Assembly (NCBI GenBank): GCA_020851565.1 | Contig: JADZCN010000046.1 | Span: forward strand, 1 to 64,000 | Origin: Acidobacteriota bacterium | GTDB taxonomy: Bacteria > Acidobacteriota > Vicinamibacteria > Vicinamibacterales > UBA2999 | Direction: 5' to 3' | Length of the DNA: 64,000 nucleotides | Shown here: one piece after another, positions 23,020 to 30,807 of the stretch | Layout of the letters: each line of letters opens with the position of its first letter | Position numbering within the stretch: the first letter of the stretch is position 1 | Translations under genes and position numbers: made by a program | The notes under the pieces: model-generated | What the model was told of the DNA's origin: nothing | Seen by the model: the letters and a program-made list of their open reading frames with translations, nothing else | Database searches by the model: none

Positions 23020-23559
23020 TCACACGCGCAGGGGCGGACCGGCGAGCTCCATCCCGTGCGCGCGCCAGAACGCGGGATCCTGCGGCGGCATGGCGTTGGC
23101 CTTCGACACCTCGCGGAAGAAGGCCTCCATCTGCCCGGGAGGCGTGAAGGTGATCAGCAGGCGGCCGATCGAGTTGCCAACGTACGCCCAGACGTGCGGC
23201 ACCTGCCGCGGGGCGAGCAGAGAGTCGCCCGGCTTCAAGGTGAAGCGCTCCGGCCCCACCTCGATCAGGTATTCCCCTTCGATGACGTAGAAGTGCTCTT
23301 CCTGTTCGAAATGCAGATGGCGCGCCGGGCCGCCCTTCGCCCGGTTGGTGTTCTCGATGACCAGTGAGGCCCCGCCGCTGTCCTCGGACGTGACCTTGAA
23401 GTCGATGGTGCTGATGCCCAGGCCCTTGTGCTCGCCGAAGCGGTCCTCGCCAGCCGCCACGCGCACGACCTTCGTGGGCGGCGCCGCCCGAAGGGTCGCA
23501 GCCAGCGGCACCCCCAGGGCCGTCGTCCCGAGAAACGCCCGTCTCCCCGTCTTGGCCAT
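23020..23559 (-). CDS. Tat-exported cupin protein
   Basis: A 179-residue protein. It has a twin-arginine signal (MAKTGRRAFLGTTALGVPLA), so it is exported folded and with its metal. The cupin core is HLHFEQEEHFYVIEGEYLIE (HxH...E) and LLAPRQVPHVWAYVG. Function is unknown; Tat-exported cupins are probably extracytoplasmic metal enzymes or binding proteins. The ATG at 23557-23559 has a GGAGGG ribosome site. It is divergent from the methyltransferase gene at 23659 with 99 bp between them. Confidence 0.87.
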   Translation of the reverse strand: MAKTGRRAFLGTTALGVPLAATLRAAPPTKVVRVAAGEDRFGEHKGLGISTIDFKVTSEDSGGASLVIENTNRAKGGPARHLHFEQEEHFYVIEGEYLIEVGPERFTLKPGDSLLAPRQVPHVWAYVGNSIGRLLITFTPPGQMEAFFREVSKANAMPPQDPAFWRAHGMELAGPPLRV

Positions 23560-23658
23560 TGGTCCCTCCAACCGGATTGTGCACCCTGTTGCACCGCCGC
23601 GCACGGTGCTAGGATCGGCAGCGCCATTCGTCTGGTCACGGCACTTCCCGGAGGCAGT

Positions 23659-24468
23659 ATGGCGCTTCCCGACTACGCGATGCGGCAACAATCCTTCCCG
23701 GAGATGTACGAGCAGCACCTCGTGCAGCCCCTCTTCCGGCCCTGGGCCGAGATTCTCGTCGAACGGCTCAGTCTCTCGCCGGGTGACCGGGTCCTGGACC
23801 TGGCCTGCGGCACGGGCATCGTGGCGCGCCTGGCCAAGCAGCGTCTCGGCGATCACGGGCACGTGGTCGGCGTGGACGTGAGCCCGCAGATGCTGGCGGT
23901 GGCCAACCAGGTGGCGCCCGACATCGAGTGGCGCGAGGGCAACGCCACGGCCCTGCCCGTTGACGACGGCGAGCGCTTCACGGCGGTGGCCTGCCAGCAG
24001 GGCCTGCAGTTCTTCCCCGACAAGCCCGCGGCCGCGTGCGAGATGCGTCGCGCGCTGGCGCCCGGGGGACGCGTGGCCGTCGCCACGTGGCGCTCGCTGG
24101 ACGACGCGCCCATCTTCCGGGAGCTGCAGGAGGTGGCCGAACGGTTCGTCGGTCCCATCACCGATCAGCGCCACAGCTTCGGCGATCCCGACGCGCTGGC
24201 GGGCCTGCTGATGAACGCGGGTCTCAGCGACGTGCACGTCGAGCCCATGACGCGCACAATCCGCTTCAACGAAGGCCCGCGGTTCGTGCGACTGAACGCG
24301 ATGGCGCTCGTTGGGATGAGCCAGGCCGGGAAGGGGATGACCGACGACGAGCGCGCCCGGGTCGTCGACTCCATCGTCACCGAGAGCCGGAGCGTTGCCG
24401 CGCGCTACGCGGAGGGGATCGGGCTGGCGTTCGACATCGGCGCGAACGTGGGGACCGCAAGGGGGTAA
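23659..24468 (+). CDS. Class I SAM-dependent methyltransferase
   Basis: A 269-residue methyltransferase. The SAM-binding motif I is VLDLACGTGIVARLAKQ, motif II VVGVDVSPQMLAVA, and post-motif sequences FTAVACQQGLQFFPDKPAA and ALAPGGRVAVATW follow. The C-terminal part resembles the small-molecule (ubiquinone/UbiE-like) group, so a small metabolite is the likely substrate. The start is fixed by GGAGG at 23650-23654. A decamer repeat tract begins three bases after the stop. Confidence 0.9.
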   Translation: MALPDYAMRQQSFPEMYEQHLVQPLFRPWAEILVERLSLSPGDRVLDLACGTGIVARLAKQRLGDHGHVVGVDVSPQMLAVANQVAPDIEWREGNATALPVDDGERFTAVACQQGLQFFPDKPAAACEMRRALAPGGRVAVATWRSLDDAPIFRELQEVAERFVGPITDQRHSFGDPDALAGLLMNAGLSDVHVEPMTRTIRFNEGPRFVRLNAMALVGMSQAGKGMTDDERARVVDSIVTESRSVAARYAEGIGLAFDIGANVGTARG

Positions 24469-24471
24469 GAC

Positions 24472-24556
24472 GGGTGCGGCGGGTGCGGCGGGTGCGAGCA
24501 GGTGCGGGCAGGTGCGAGCAGGTGCGGCGGGTGCGATCAGGTGCGGGCGGGTGCGA
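24472..24556 (+). repeat. GGTGCGNNCR decamer tandem repeat
   Basis: Ten-base units GGTGCGGGCG, GGTGCGAGCA and GGTGCGATCA in series between the convergent methyltransferase and DUF418 genes. The last ~20 bp encode the C-terminus of the DUF418 protein (IAPART). The same repeat occurs at 26522 and 61067. Confidence 0.9.
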
Positions 24557-25733
24557 TCAGGGGCGGGCGGCCGTAGGTCAGGGTGCGCCAGATCCACTCG
24601 AGCGGGCCGAAGCGGTAGCGAGAGAGCCACCAGCGGCTGACTAAGGCGTTGGCCCCGAAGAGTGCCACGGCGGCGGCCAGCGCCTGCATGCGGGTGGGCG
24701 CCAGGCGCAGCGCGTAGTTCGAGAAGGCCACGTCCAGGATGGCGATCTGCACTATGTAGTTGGTCAGCGCCATCCGGCCAGTCCATCCGAACGGGGCCAG
24801 CCACCGGAGCCACGCAGGCCTGTGCGCGGCGACGAGCAGCACGGCCCCGATGTAGGCGAACACCAGCCACATCTCGCGAATCACGCCGAACCCGGCGGCG
24901 AGCCGGCCCGCGGCCACGCGCGCGACCAGTGGCCCCTCGAGCCCATCAATCTCCACCGGCAGCAGCCAGTGGGTGATGGCCCAACTCGCGGCGCCGAACA
25001 CCATCAGCACCGCGATCACCCACTGGTGCCTCGCCGGGGCGTCGAAGAGCCCCGCCCGGAGGCCGATGACACCCAGCAGGAACAGCGTGAACGTGTTCAC
25101 CGGCAGGAACGAGAAGGCCTGCGCGTAGAACCACGACATGTGCTGGAGCCGGGCGCGGAAGACCGCGGGGTAGTGCGGCGCCTCCTGCGCGGCGCGATTC
25201 TCCGAGAGGAAGGCGCGATTCCCATCGGCCACCGCCGTGCGCTCGGCCTGATACGCCTCGTCTCCGGCCGCAGCGGAGCGATATCCGGCCTGCGCGATGT
25301 CGAACACCGACCACGACGCCGCGCTGATGACAGCGGCAATCACCACCCGGCGGACCGGCCAGTTCCGCACGAGCAACAGCGGCACGCCCCACGCGGCGTA
25401 TCCCAGCAGCACGTTGAAGCCGAAGACCGCGTGCGCGATGAAGCCGAAGCCCGCGAGCGCGGCAAGGCGTCGAAGATACGTCGTGGTGAACGCGGCGCCG
25501 CGGGCCTCGGCGCGGCGCATCTGCACGGCAAAGCCCACGCCGAAGAGGATGCCGAACATCGCCCAGAAGCGTTCCTCGAAGAGGAGCGGCACCATCGATC
25601 CGTAGAGGGCGGAGAGCCTGGATGGGCTGTCCTCGTCCACGGCGTACAGGTTGAAGTGGACGAGGAACATGCCGGCCAGCGCGATGCCGCGCAGGATGTC
25701 GAGGACGTGGATCCGTTCGAGCGCGTCACGCAT
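24537..25733 (-). CDS. DUF418 multipass membrane protein
   Basis: A 398-residue integral membrane protein with about ten hydrophobic helices. The N-terminus ERIHVLDILRGIALAGMFLV HFNLY is the hallmark of the DUF418 / acyltransferase-like (YeiB) family, and the C-terminal block PFGWTGRMALTNYIVQ is its second conserved region. The role is unknown; acyl or sugar modification at the envelope has been suggested for the family. The ATG at 25731-25733 overlaps the ankyrin gene stop, so the two are translationally coupled. The final residues (LIAPART) come from the decamer repeat. Confidence 0.88.
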   Translation of the reverse strand: MRDALERIHVLDILRGIALAGMFLVHFNLYAVDEDSPSRLSALYGSMVPLLFEERFWAMFGILFGVGFAVQMRRAEARGAAFTTTYLRRLAALAGFGFIAHAVFGFNVLLGYAAWGVPLLLVRNWPVRRVVIAAVISAASWSVFDIAQAGYRSAAAGDEAYQAERTAVADGNRAFLSENRAAQEAPHYPAVFRARLQHMSWFYAQAFSFLPVNTFTLFLLGVIGLRAGLFDAPARHQWVIAVLMVFGAASWAITHWLLPVEIDGLEGPLVARVAAGRLAAGFGVIREMWLVFAYIGAVLLVAAHRPAWLRWLAPFGWTGRMALTNYIVQIAILDVAFSNYALRLAPTRMQALAAAVALFGANALVSRWWLSRYRFGPLEWIWRTLTYGRPPLIAPART

Positions 25734-26118
25734 CGGCGTGAGTGGCGAGGTCTGGCAGGAGGTCGTGCATCCCGCGCGCGAGCGCCAGCTCGTAGGCGGT
25801 CTTGCCAGCGAATCCGGACGTGCCGGTGCCCCGCAGCGTCCGGTCGGCCCCCGCACGGGCAATCAGGCGGGCGATGTCCGCGTGGCCGGCCACGACGGCC
25901 AGCATCAGGGCGGTGAGGCCGTACTTGGCCGTGACGTCGGTATCGACGCCATGGGCGAGGAGCGCCTGGACCACGGCGAGGTGTCCACCGTGAGCCGCGA
26001 GCATGAGGGCCGTCTGGCCGTGACGGTTGCGCGCGTTCGCGTTCGCCCCGCGAGCCAGTTGCTCGCGGACGCCTTCGGCGTCGCCTCGCCTGACGGCATC
26101 TTCCCAGGACGGCTCCAT
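25726..26118 (-). CDS. Ankyrin repeat protein
   Basis: A 130-residue protein with three ankyrin repeats: WEDAVRRGDAEGVREQLARG, HGQTALMLAAHGGHLAVVQA LLAHG, and YGLTALMLAVVAGHADIARL IARAG, capped by GKTAYELALARGMHDLL. There is no signal peptide. It is a small protein-binding scaffold. The start at 26116-26118 is chosen because the upstream extension is not ankyrin-like. It overlaps the DUF418 gene by 8 bp, suggesting that the ankyrin protein serves the membrane protein or is made with it. Confidence 0.87.
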   Translation of the reverse strand: MEPSWEDAVRRGDAEGVREQLARGANANARNRHGQTALMLAAHGGHLAVVQALLAHGVDTDVTAKYGLTALMLAVVAGHADIARLIARAGADRTLRGTGTSGFAGKTAYELALARGMHDLLPDLATHADA

Positions 26119-26146
26119 CGGTCCCCGAAACCTCCAGGTCGAGGCT

Positions 26147-26521
26147 CTACGTCTGTCGGCGCCGCCCGCGTCGGCGGAGCAGCACGAGATAGACGGCGGC
26201 GTTGACGAGCAGCACGATACCACCGAGCGCCCACTGCAGCTCACGCGAGAGGGCGGCCGGATAGAGCACCGGCATCAGGTAGTGCTCGATGAAGTCCGAG
26301 GTGTAGGCGGCCTGCCCTCCCCTCGCGCGAAACCAGTTCTCGAGCGGTGTCAGCGGGCAGACGATCCCGGCAAATTCCACCCACGCGCCCCAGGCCGCGG
26401 CCGGGATGTGCACCCAGGCCAGCTTCGGCCACCTGAAGACGAGCAGGCCGCCGAGGACCACGAAGGCGACGAACGCCACGTGGAGGAGCACGGTGGCGTC
26501 GGCGAGGAGGCGGTAGGGCAT
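26147..26521 (-). CDS. DUF2784 membrane protein
   Basis: A 124-residue membrane protein with three to four helices. MPYRLLADATVLLHVAFVAF VVLGGLL, then WGAWVEFAGIVCPLTPLENW with FIEHYLMPVLYP, is the conserved DUF2784 pattern including the Cys-Pro-Leu-Thr motif. The function of the family is unknown. The gene is 28 bp upstream of the ankyrin gene on the same strand, so it may be the first gene of a DUF2784-ankyrin-DUF418 operon. A decamer repeat tract lies directly upstream of its ATG. Confidence 0.85.
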   Translation of the reverse strand: MPYRLLADATVLLHVAFVAFVVLGGLLVFRWPKLAWVHIPAAAWGAWVEFAGIVCPLTPLENWFRARGGQAAYTSDFIEHYLMPVLYPAALSRELQWALGGIVLLVNAAVYLVLLRRRGRRRQT

Positions 26522-26589
26522 GGCAGGTGCGGGCGGGTGCGAGCAGGTGCGGGCGGGTGCGATCAGGTGCGGGCGGGTGCGATCAGGTG
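26522..26589 (+). repeat. GGTGCGNNCR decamer tandem repeat
   Basis: Second copy of the decamer array, about seven units, between the DUF2784 start and the DUF3175 stop. The last bases encode the C-terminal residues of the DUF3175 protein. Confidence 0.88.
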
Positions 26590-26912
26590 CGGCGCCAAAG
26601 CTTGCCGGGCGTCGCCTGCGAGCGAAGGCGGGGACGGCCGTAGATCTCCCGCAGTTCGTCCTTCGCCTGCCCCAATGTCTCCAGCCGGGCCGCGGGGAGA
26701 TTGCGCCCGGCGCGGTTGATGTAGAAGACCAGCATCGACATGGCGGACCGGAACGGGTCGGCCTTCCGCCGGAGGCTCGCGTCGGCGGAGCGCTTCAGCG
26801 ACCGGGCAATCTCCCGCGGGTCGTCCAGCGTGAACACGCCCGGCTCGAGGTCCAGCGCGTTGCTGGTCTCGGTGACGCGCTGGGACCATCGCCGGGAGAT
26901 TCGTCTCGCCAT
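26583..26912 (-). CDS. DUF3175 protein
   Basis: A 109-residue basic cytoplasmic protein: RWSQRVTETSNALDLEPGVF, DDPREIARSLKRSADASLRR, KADPFRSAMSMLVFYINRAG and then LPAARLETLGQAKDELREIY GR. This matches the DUF3175 family, small proteins of unknown function often near stress genes. The ATG at 26910-26912 is preferred over the GTG three bases upstream. The stop lies in the decamer repeat. Confidence 0.85.
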   Translation of the reverse strand: MARRISRRWSQRVTETSNALDLEPGVFTLDDPREIARSLKRSADASLRRKADPFRSAMSMLVFYINRAGRNLPAARLETLGQAKDELREIYGRPRLRSQATPGKLWRRT

Positions 26913-26946
26913 CACCCTCAGGCGCCAGTAGCGCTCCCTGCCAGGC

Positions 26947-27324
26947 TCAGGTGCGCGTGGACCGATAGGCGGCGGCGAATGCCGTGGCCAGGCCCAGATC
27001 GACGAGCGCCGGGGCGAGCACGAGCAGCGGGATTCGACCCATTGCGAACAGCACGATGGCGGCGATGCCGAAGCTCAGTTTCTCGAGGATCGCCGGCAGC
27101 ATCAGGGGGCGGAAACGGACCGGATCCCGCGCAATCGTCAGGAACGCGAACTGCCACGCGAGGGCGACGCCGATGAAGCCGTAGAAGTGCTCGGGGTGCG
27201 TGATGGCCGGGGGGAAGTCCCGGCCGATCTGCCCCTCCAGGAAGTACTGCGGGAGCAGTACGATGAGGCCGTAGATGCCGGCCCACCGGAAGGCGCGACG
27301 GGCGAACGTGTGTGAGGAGCTCAT
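26947..27324 (-). CDS. Small membrane protein, unrecognised
   Basis: A 125-residue protein with four predicted membrane helices (WAGIYGLIVLLPQYFL, FYGFIGVALAWQFAFLTIA, LSFGIAAIVLFAMGRIPLLV, LVDLGLATAFAAAYRST). I recognise no characterised family; similar small four-helix proteins occur in many soil bacteria. The ATG at 27322-27324 is preceded by TACGAT at 27332-27337, a possible -10 box at leaderless distance. Confidence 0.75.
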   Translation of the reverse strand: MSSSHTFARRAFRWAGIYGLIVLLPQYFLEGQIGRDFPPAITHPEHFYGFIGVALAWQFAFLTIARDPVRFRPLMLPAILEKLSFGIAAIVLFAMGRIPLLVLAPALVDLGLATAFAAAYRSTRT

Positions 27325-27345
27325 CCGTTCATCGTACACGCCGCG

Positions 27346-28158
27346 TCAGTCCGTCCGGAACCAGCCGTTCACCTCCGCGAACGGGATGGCCTCCCCCACG
27401 CGCGTGAAGGTCCCCTGCTCCGCGATCTCCCGGGCGGCCTCGACGAAGCCGGTCCACGCCGCACGCGCCAGCGCGCCGCCGACGCTGATGCGCCGCACGC
27501 CGAGCGCGGCGAGTTGCGGCACGCTGGTGAACGCCCCTCCCACCAACACGTTCACCGGCCTGGGCGCCACCGCGTGCACCACGGCTGCGATGTCGTCGTG
27601 CGCACGAAGTCCCGGTGCATACAGGCAGTCCGCCCCGGCCTCCGCATACGCCACGAGGCGCTTGATGGTCTCGGCCAGATCCGGACGCCCGACGATGAAG
27701 CCTTCCGAACGGGCGGTGAGAAGGACGGGGATGCCGCTCCGGTCGATGCCCTGGCGCGCCGCGCGAACGCGCTCCACCGAGAGGCCGAACTCGAAGAGGG
27801 GATCATCCGCGTCGCCGGTGGCATCCTCGATGGAGAGGCCCGCCACGCCGGTCGCGGCCGCGCGCGCCATGTTCACGGCCACGTCCGCCGGCTCGAGGGC
27901 GAACGCGCCCTCGAAATCGCCATTCACCGGCACGCTCACCGCCGAGGCGATCGCCCTGAAGTGCGCCAGCGCATCGTCGATCGAGATGTGGTTGTCCTGC
28001 CGGCCCTGCGACCACGCAAAGCCGGAGCTGGTCGTCGCAAGGGCGGGAAAACCGAGCTGCTCGAGCACGCGGGCGCTGCCCACGTCCCACGGGTTGGGGA
28101 TGACGAAGCAGCCGGATTCGTGGAGCTTCTTGAACGCCTGGTAACGATCGGGAGGCAT
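27346..28158 (-). CDS. Isocitrate lyase / PEP mutase family protein
   Basis: A 270-residue TIM-barrel enzyme: FVIPNPWDVGSARVLEQLGF, ALATTSSGFAWSQGRQDNHI, VPVNGDFEGAFA, GVAGLSIEDATGDADDPLFE and VLLTARSEGFIVGR. The motif GDFE and SIED hold the Mg-binding acids; the PEP-mutase-like subgroup lacks the Cys loop of true isocitrate lyase. It probably cleaves or isomerises a 2-methylisocitrate-like or oxaloacetate-like acid. The start at 28156-28158 follows GGGAGG; the long upstream open frame is repeat-derived. Confidence 0.88.
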   Translation of the reverse strand: MPPDRYQAFKKLHESGCFVIPNPWDVGSARVLEQLGFPALATTSSGFAWSQGRQDNHISIDDALAHFRAIASAVSVPVNGDFEGAFALEPADVAVNMARAAATGVAGLSIEDATGDADDPLFEFGLSVERVRAARQGIDRSGIPVLLTARSEGFIVGRPDLAETIKRLVAYAEAGADCLYAPGLRAHDDIAAVVHAVAPRPVNVLVGGAFTSVPQLAALGVRRISVGGALARAAWTGFVEAAREIAEQGTFTRVGEAIPFAEVNGWFRTD

Positions 28159-28170
28159 GGGGGGACGATA

Positions 28171-28525
28171 CCTCGGTTCTGGGGTTCTGGGGTTCTGGGG
28201 TTTCTGAGGTTCTGAGGTTCTGAGGTTCTCGGGTTCTCGGGTTCTCGGGTTCGGAGCTGCCGTCGCGGGGCCGTTTGGACGGCTGGCGGCAAGCCCAGAG
28301 GAAGCCCGCGGGGGTGTGCCGACAAACACGCGGAGGCGAGGGTCGCGCGTGGAGTTGGGGGGCCCCACGCCTTGCAGGGTCAACGCGCCGGAACGTGGTT
28401 TTGCCGGGCTTGGAGCCGGGCTCGCCGCCAACCATCCAAATCGCCCCCCGACCGACCCGTAGAACCCCAGAACCTCAGAACCCCAGAACCCCAGAACCCG
28501 AGAACCTGCGAACCTCCGCCCCCCG
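28171..28525 (+). repeat. Octamer repeat pair flanking a ~215-bp unknown segment
   Basis: 28171-28250 is (GGTTCTGG/GGTTCTGA/GGTTCTCG)n. 28466-28513 is the same repeat in inverse orientation (CCCAGAACC, CTCAGAACC, CGAGAACC). The arms could fold into a long hairpin with the 28251-28465 segment as loop. That segment contains no gene that I can recognise. It lies between the PEP-mutase-like gene and the bacterial-PH gene. Confidence 0.85.
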
Positions 28526-30241
28526 TTACCACCGAAACGCCGTGCGTGCGGCAAGGCCGGCCAGGCGATCGGCCACGTCACGCGCCAGATCGGCTGCGAG
28601 GTAGGGGATGTCCACGCGGTGCGACAGCTCGCCGGCGCCGGCCGTGTCCACGCGCACGCGCGCCATGCGCGCGCGGCGATCCAGCGGCGTGGCGTACACG
28701 CTGACCGCCTGGATGCGGTTCACCCTGACGAGAGTTTCGCTCCGCCGCAGCCAGCCACTGCGGAAAGCCACCACATCGTCGGTCGCGGACCAGCGGAGGC
28801 GCTTCACCTGCTGGTGCGTGCTCACGATGGTCCAGCCGACGAGCGGCAGCACGATGACGAGCGCGCGCGGACCCAGCGCAAGCAGGACGACCGCGGAGGC
28901 GAGCGACACCGCGGCCAGCGACCGCTTCACGGCGCGACGAAACGCCCGCGGGTGGACCGGCTGCCATGGCACCGCTTCCATCGCCACGCCCGGCACGATG
29001 GCGGAGACGAGCGCCGGCACGTGCTCCTCGCGGATGAGCGGCGCGACCCACTCGCGGTCGCGCACGGCCGCGCCTGCCTTCCCCCCCGCCGTCTCCACGC
29101 GGATGGACGCGCGGCGGAACCTGCGGTGCAGCCAGCCCTGGTGCACGGTGAGGGTCTGGATGCGGCCGACCGGAATGGTGGCGGTGACCCTGGTGAAGAG
29201 CCCATACGTGATGCGCAGGTCCTGGCCCCGGCGTGTAAGCCTGAAGTCGTAGAGCCTCACGAATGCCCACACCATGGAGATGAGGCGCACGAGCACCAGG
29301 AATCCGGCGATGCCGCCGAGCAGGAGGACCAGCCGCCCGGTGGGCAGGGGCCCGCTCCCAACCACGAACGCCAGCACCTCCCGGATCAGGCCACGCGCGT
29401 CGATGGTGCCGGCGAAGAGCCAGCTCCAGACGCGGTTCATCGCCCCGGACTCCCACAAGGCGCCGTAGGCCGCGCCGACGAGCACAACGCCCTTGTTCTC
29501 CAGGAAGCCGCACAGGAGCAGCTCGCGGAGGGGGAGGTGGAGGAGCGGCACGGGGCCGGCCTCCGGCCGGTGGGCGTCTGGCGGCGTGGGCGGGGTCTCA
29601 AGCCTGTGGGCGCCTGTCGGCGAGGGCGGGGTCTCAGGCTCGTGGGCGCCTGTCGGCGTGGGCGCGGCCTCTGGCCGCGTGGGACGATCCGTCTCTGGGG
29701 GTTCGCCGGGACTGAAGTCCCGGCGCTCCATCGCATCGTCACGGCGCGCCATCGCATCGTCACGGCCCTCCGGTGGGACGGCACGGCCGGCGAACACGCG
29801 CGCGCGCATCTCGCCGAGCGCGGCGATGGGCAGGACGCTCATCCGCGCCTCGGGCTCGGTGCCTCCGCCCGTCTCCACGCGCACGTCCACGACGCCCAGC
29901 GCACGATGGAACACGTTCTGCACCGCGTCCAGGTTCTGGATCCGCGCGTACGGCAGGTGGCGCTCGTTCCTGAAGAGGATGCCGGACCGGATGATGAGCT
30001 CGTTCGGCTCGTAGCGCAGGCGGAACGAGAGATAGCGCGCGACGGAGAGCGCGACGCTCGGCAGCACCAGGATCCAGAGCCACACCTCGAAGTCGCCGGG
30101 ATCGAACGGGCCGAACTCCGGGTCGCGGCGGCGCCCGGCACCGAAGAACGCCAGCAGGGCGGGCCACAGGAAGAGCCGCGCGTAGCGGGCGGTGTCGAAC
30201 AGGATGGACGCCGGGTGCAGCCGCTGCTCAGACGACGTCAT
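28526..30241 (-). CDS. Membrane protein with bacterial PH domains (YdbT-like)
   Basis: A 571-residue membrane protein. It has several bPH_2 domains: LRYEPNELIIRSGILFRNER HLPYARIQNLDAVQN (about 70-105), LTRRGQDLRITYGLFTRVTA TIPVGRIQTLTVHQ (about 335-370) and WSATDDVVAFRSGWLRRSET LVRVNRIQAVSV (about 500-530). Each is linked by membrane helices. This is the YdbT family, envelope proteins of unclear role. Residues ~158-230 are a foreign-looking linker made of a 12-residue triplicated repeat (PTPTGAHEPETP-like) and a palindromic element (RRDFSPGEPP). It overlaps the preceding YdbS-like gene by 14 bp. Confidence 0.83.
   Translation of the reverse strand: MTSSEQRLHPASILFDTARYARLFLWPALLAFFGAGRRRDPEFGPFDPGDFEVWLWILVLPSVALSVARYLSFRLRYEPNELIIRSGILFRNERHLPYARIQNLDAVQNVFHRALGVVDVRVETGGGTEPEARMSVLPIAALGEMRARVFAGRAVPPEGRDDAMARRDDAMERRDFSPGEPPETDRPTRPEAAPTPTGAHEPETPPSPTGAHRLETPPTPPDAHRPEAGPVPLLHLPLRELLLCGFLENKGVVLVGAAYGALWESGAMNRVWSWLFAGTIDARGLIREVLAFVVGSGPLPTGRLVLLLGGIAGFLVLVRLISMVWAFVRLYDFRLTRRGQDLRITYGLFTRVTATIPVGRIQTLTVHQGWLHRRFRRASIRVETAGGKAGAAVRDREWVAPLIREEHVPALVSAIVPGVAMEAVPWQPVHPRAFRRAVKRSLAAVSLASAVVLLALGPRALVIVLPLVGWTIVSTHQQVKRLRWSATDDVVAFRSGWLRRSETLVRVNRIQAVSVYATPLDRRARMARVRVDTAGAGELSHRVDIPYLAADLARDVADRLAGLAARTAFRW
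29704..29730. repeat. Palindromic element inside a coding region
   Basis: CGCCGGGACTGAAGTCCCGG CG followed by CTCCA. The same palindrome plus CTCC flank occurs between genes at 47474, and variants at 47521, 47561 and 61161-61214. Here it is translated in frame within the PH-domain protein. Confidence 0.85.
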
Positions 30242-30719
30242 CGTGTCGGCCCAGGCGGAGGTCGTCCCGCAGCGCCATCGCGACCTCGTGCGCCAGCCCC
30301 GGCAGGCTGACCCGCGCATGGTTGGTACCAGCCGTGTAGACGACGAGCGTCCCCAGGCCGTAGTGCCGCTCGAGCGGCCCCTGCGACACGTCGGTGTGCT
30401 GCACGCGCGAGCGGGGCACGTAGATAACCGACCGCCAGTACACGCCGCGCTGGATGACGAGCCCGTCGGCGTCGAGCGCATATCGCGTGTGCGCGTAGGC
30501 CTTCGCGGGCCAGCGCTCCGCATGCCAGACGAGCGCGGCGATCAGGGCCAGCCACAGCACGCCAAGGGCCACGCGGCCCCATCCAGGCAGATCGTCTGCG
30601 GCGGCCAGGACGATGAGCAGCACGATGAGCGACGGGCCGGTGAAGGCCAGCGCGGTCAGCCGGCCCACCAGCCGCTGCTGGGGGATGAAGCGGGGATCCA
30701 GCTCGCGTGGGTCAGTCAC
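30228..30719 (-). CDS. Bacterial PH-domain membrane protein (YdbS-like)
   Basis: A 163-residue protein with two N-terminal membrane helices (LTALAFTGPSLIVLLIVLAA and VALGVLWLALIAALVW). One bPH_2 domain follows: HTRYALDADGLVIQRGVYWR, SVIYVPRSRVQHTDVSQGPL, ERHYGLGTLVVYTAGT. This is the YdbS family, which normally forms a pair with YdbT as seen here; the genes overlap by 14 bp. The gene starts a bPH pair downstream of the zinc-ribbon and SPFH genes on the same strand. Confidence 0.87.
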   Translation of the reverse strand: MTDPRELDPRFIPQQRLVGRLTALAFTGPSLIVLLIVLAAADDLPGWGRVALGVLWLALIAALVWHAERWPAKAYAHTRYALDADGLVIQRGVYWRSVIYVPRSRVQHTDVSQGPLERHYGLGTLVVYTAGTNHARVSLPGLAHEVAMALRDDLRLGRHDDVV

Positions 30720-30739
30720 GTCTGCGACTCGGAGGATAG

Positions 30740-30807
30740 CACCCAGAACCCCAGAACCCGAGAACCCGAGAACCCCAGAACCTCAGAACCTCAGAACCTC
30801 AGAACCT
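30740..30807 (+). repeat. Octamer repeat tract (inverse orientation)
   Basis: About eight units of CCCAGAACC, CCGAGAACC and CTCAGAACC between the YdbS-like start and the stop of the zinc-ribbon gene. It reaches the stop codon at 30806. Confidence 0.9.
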
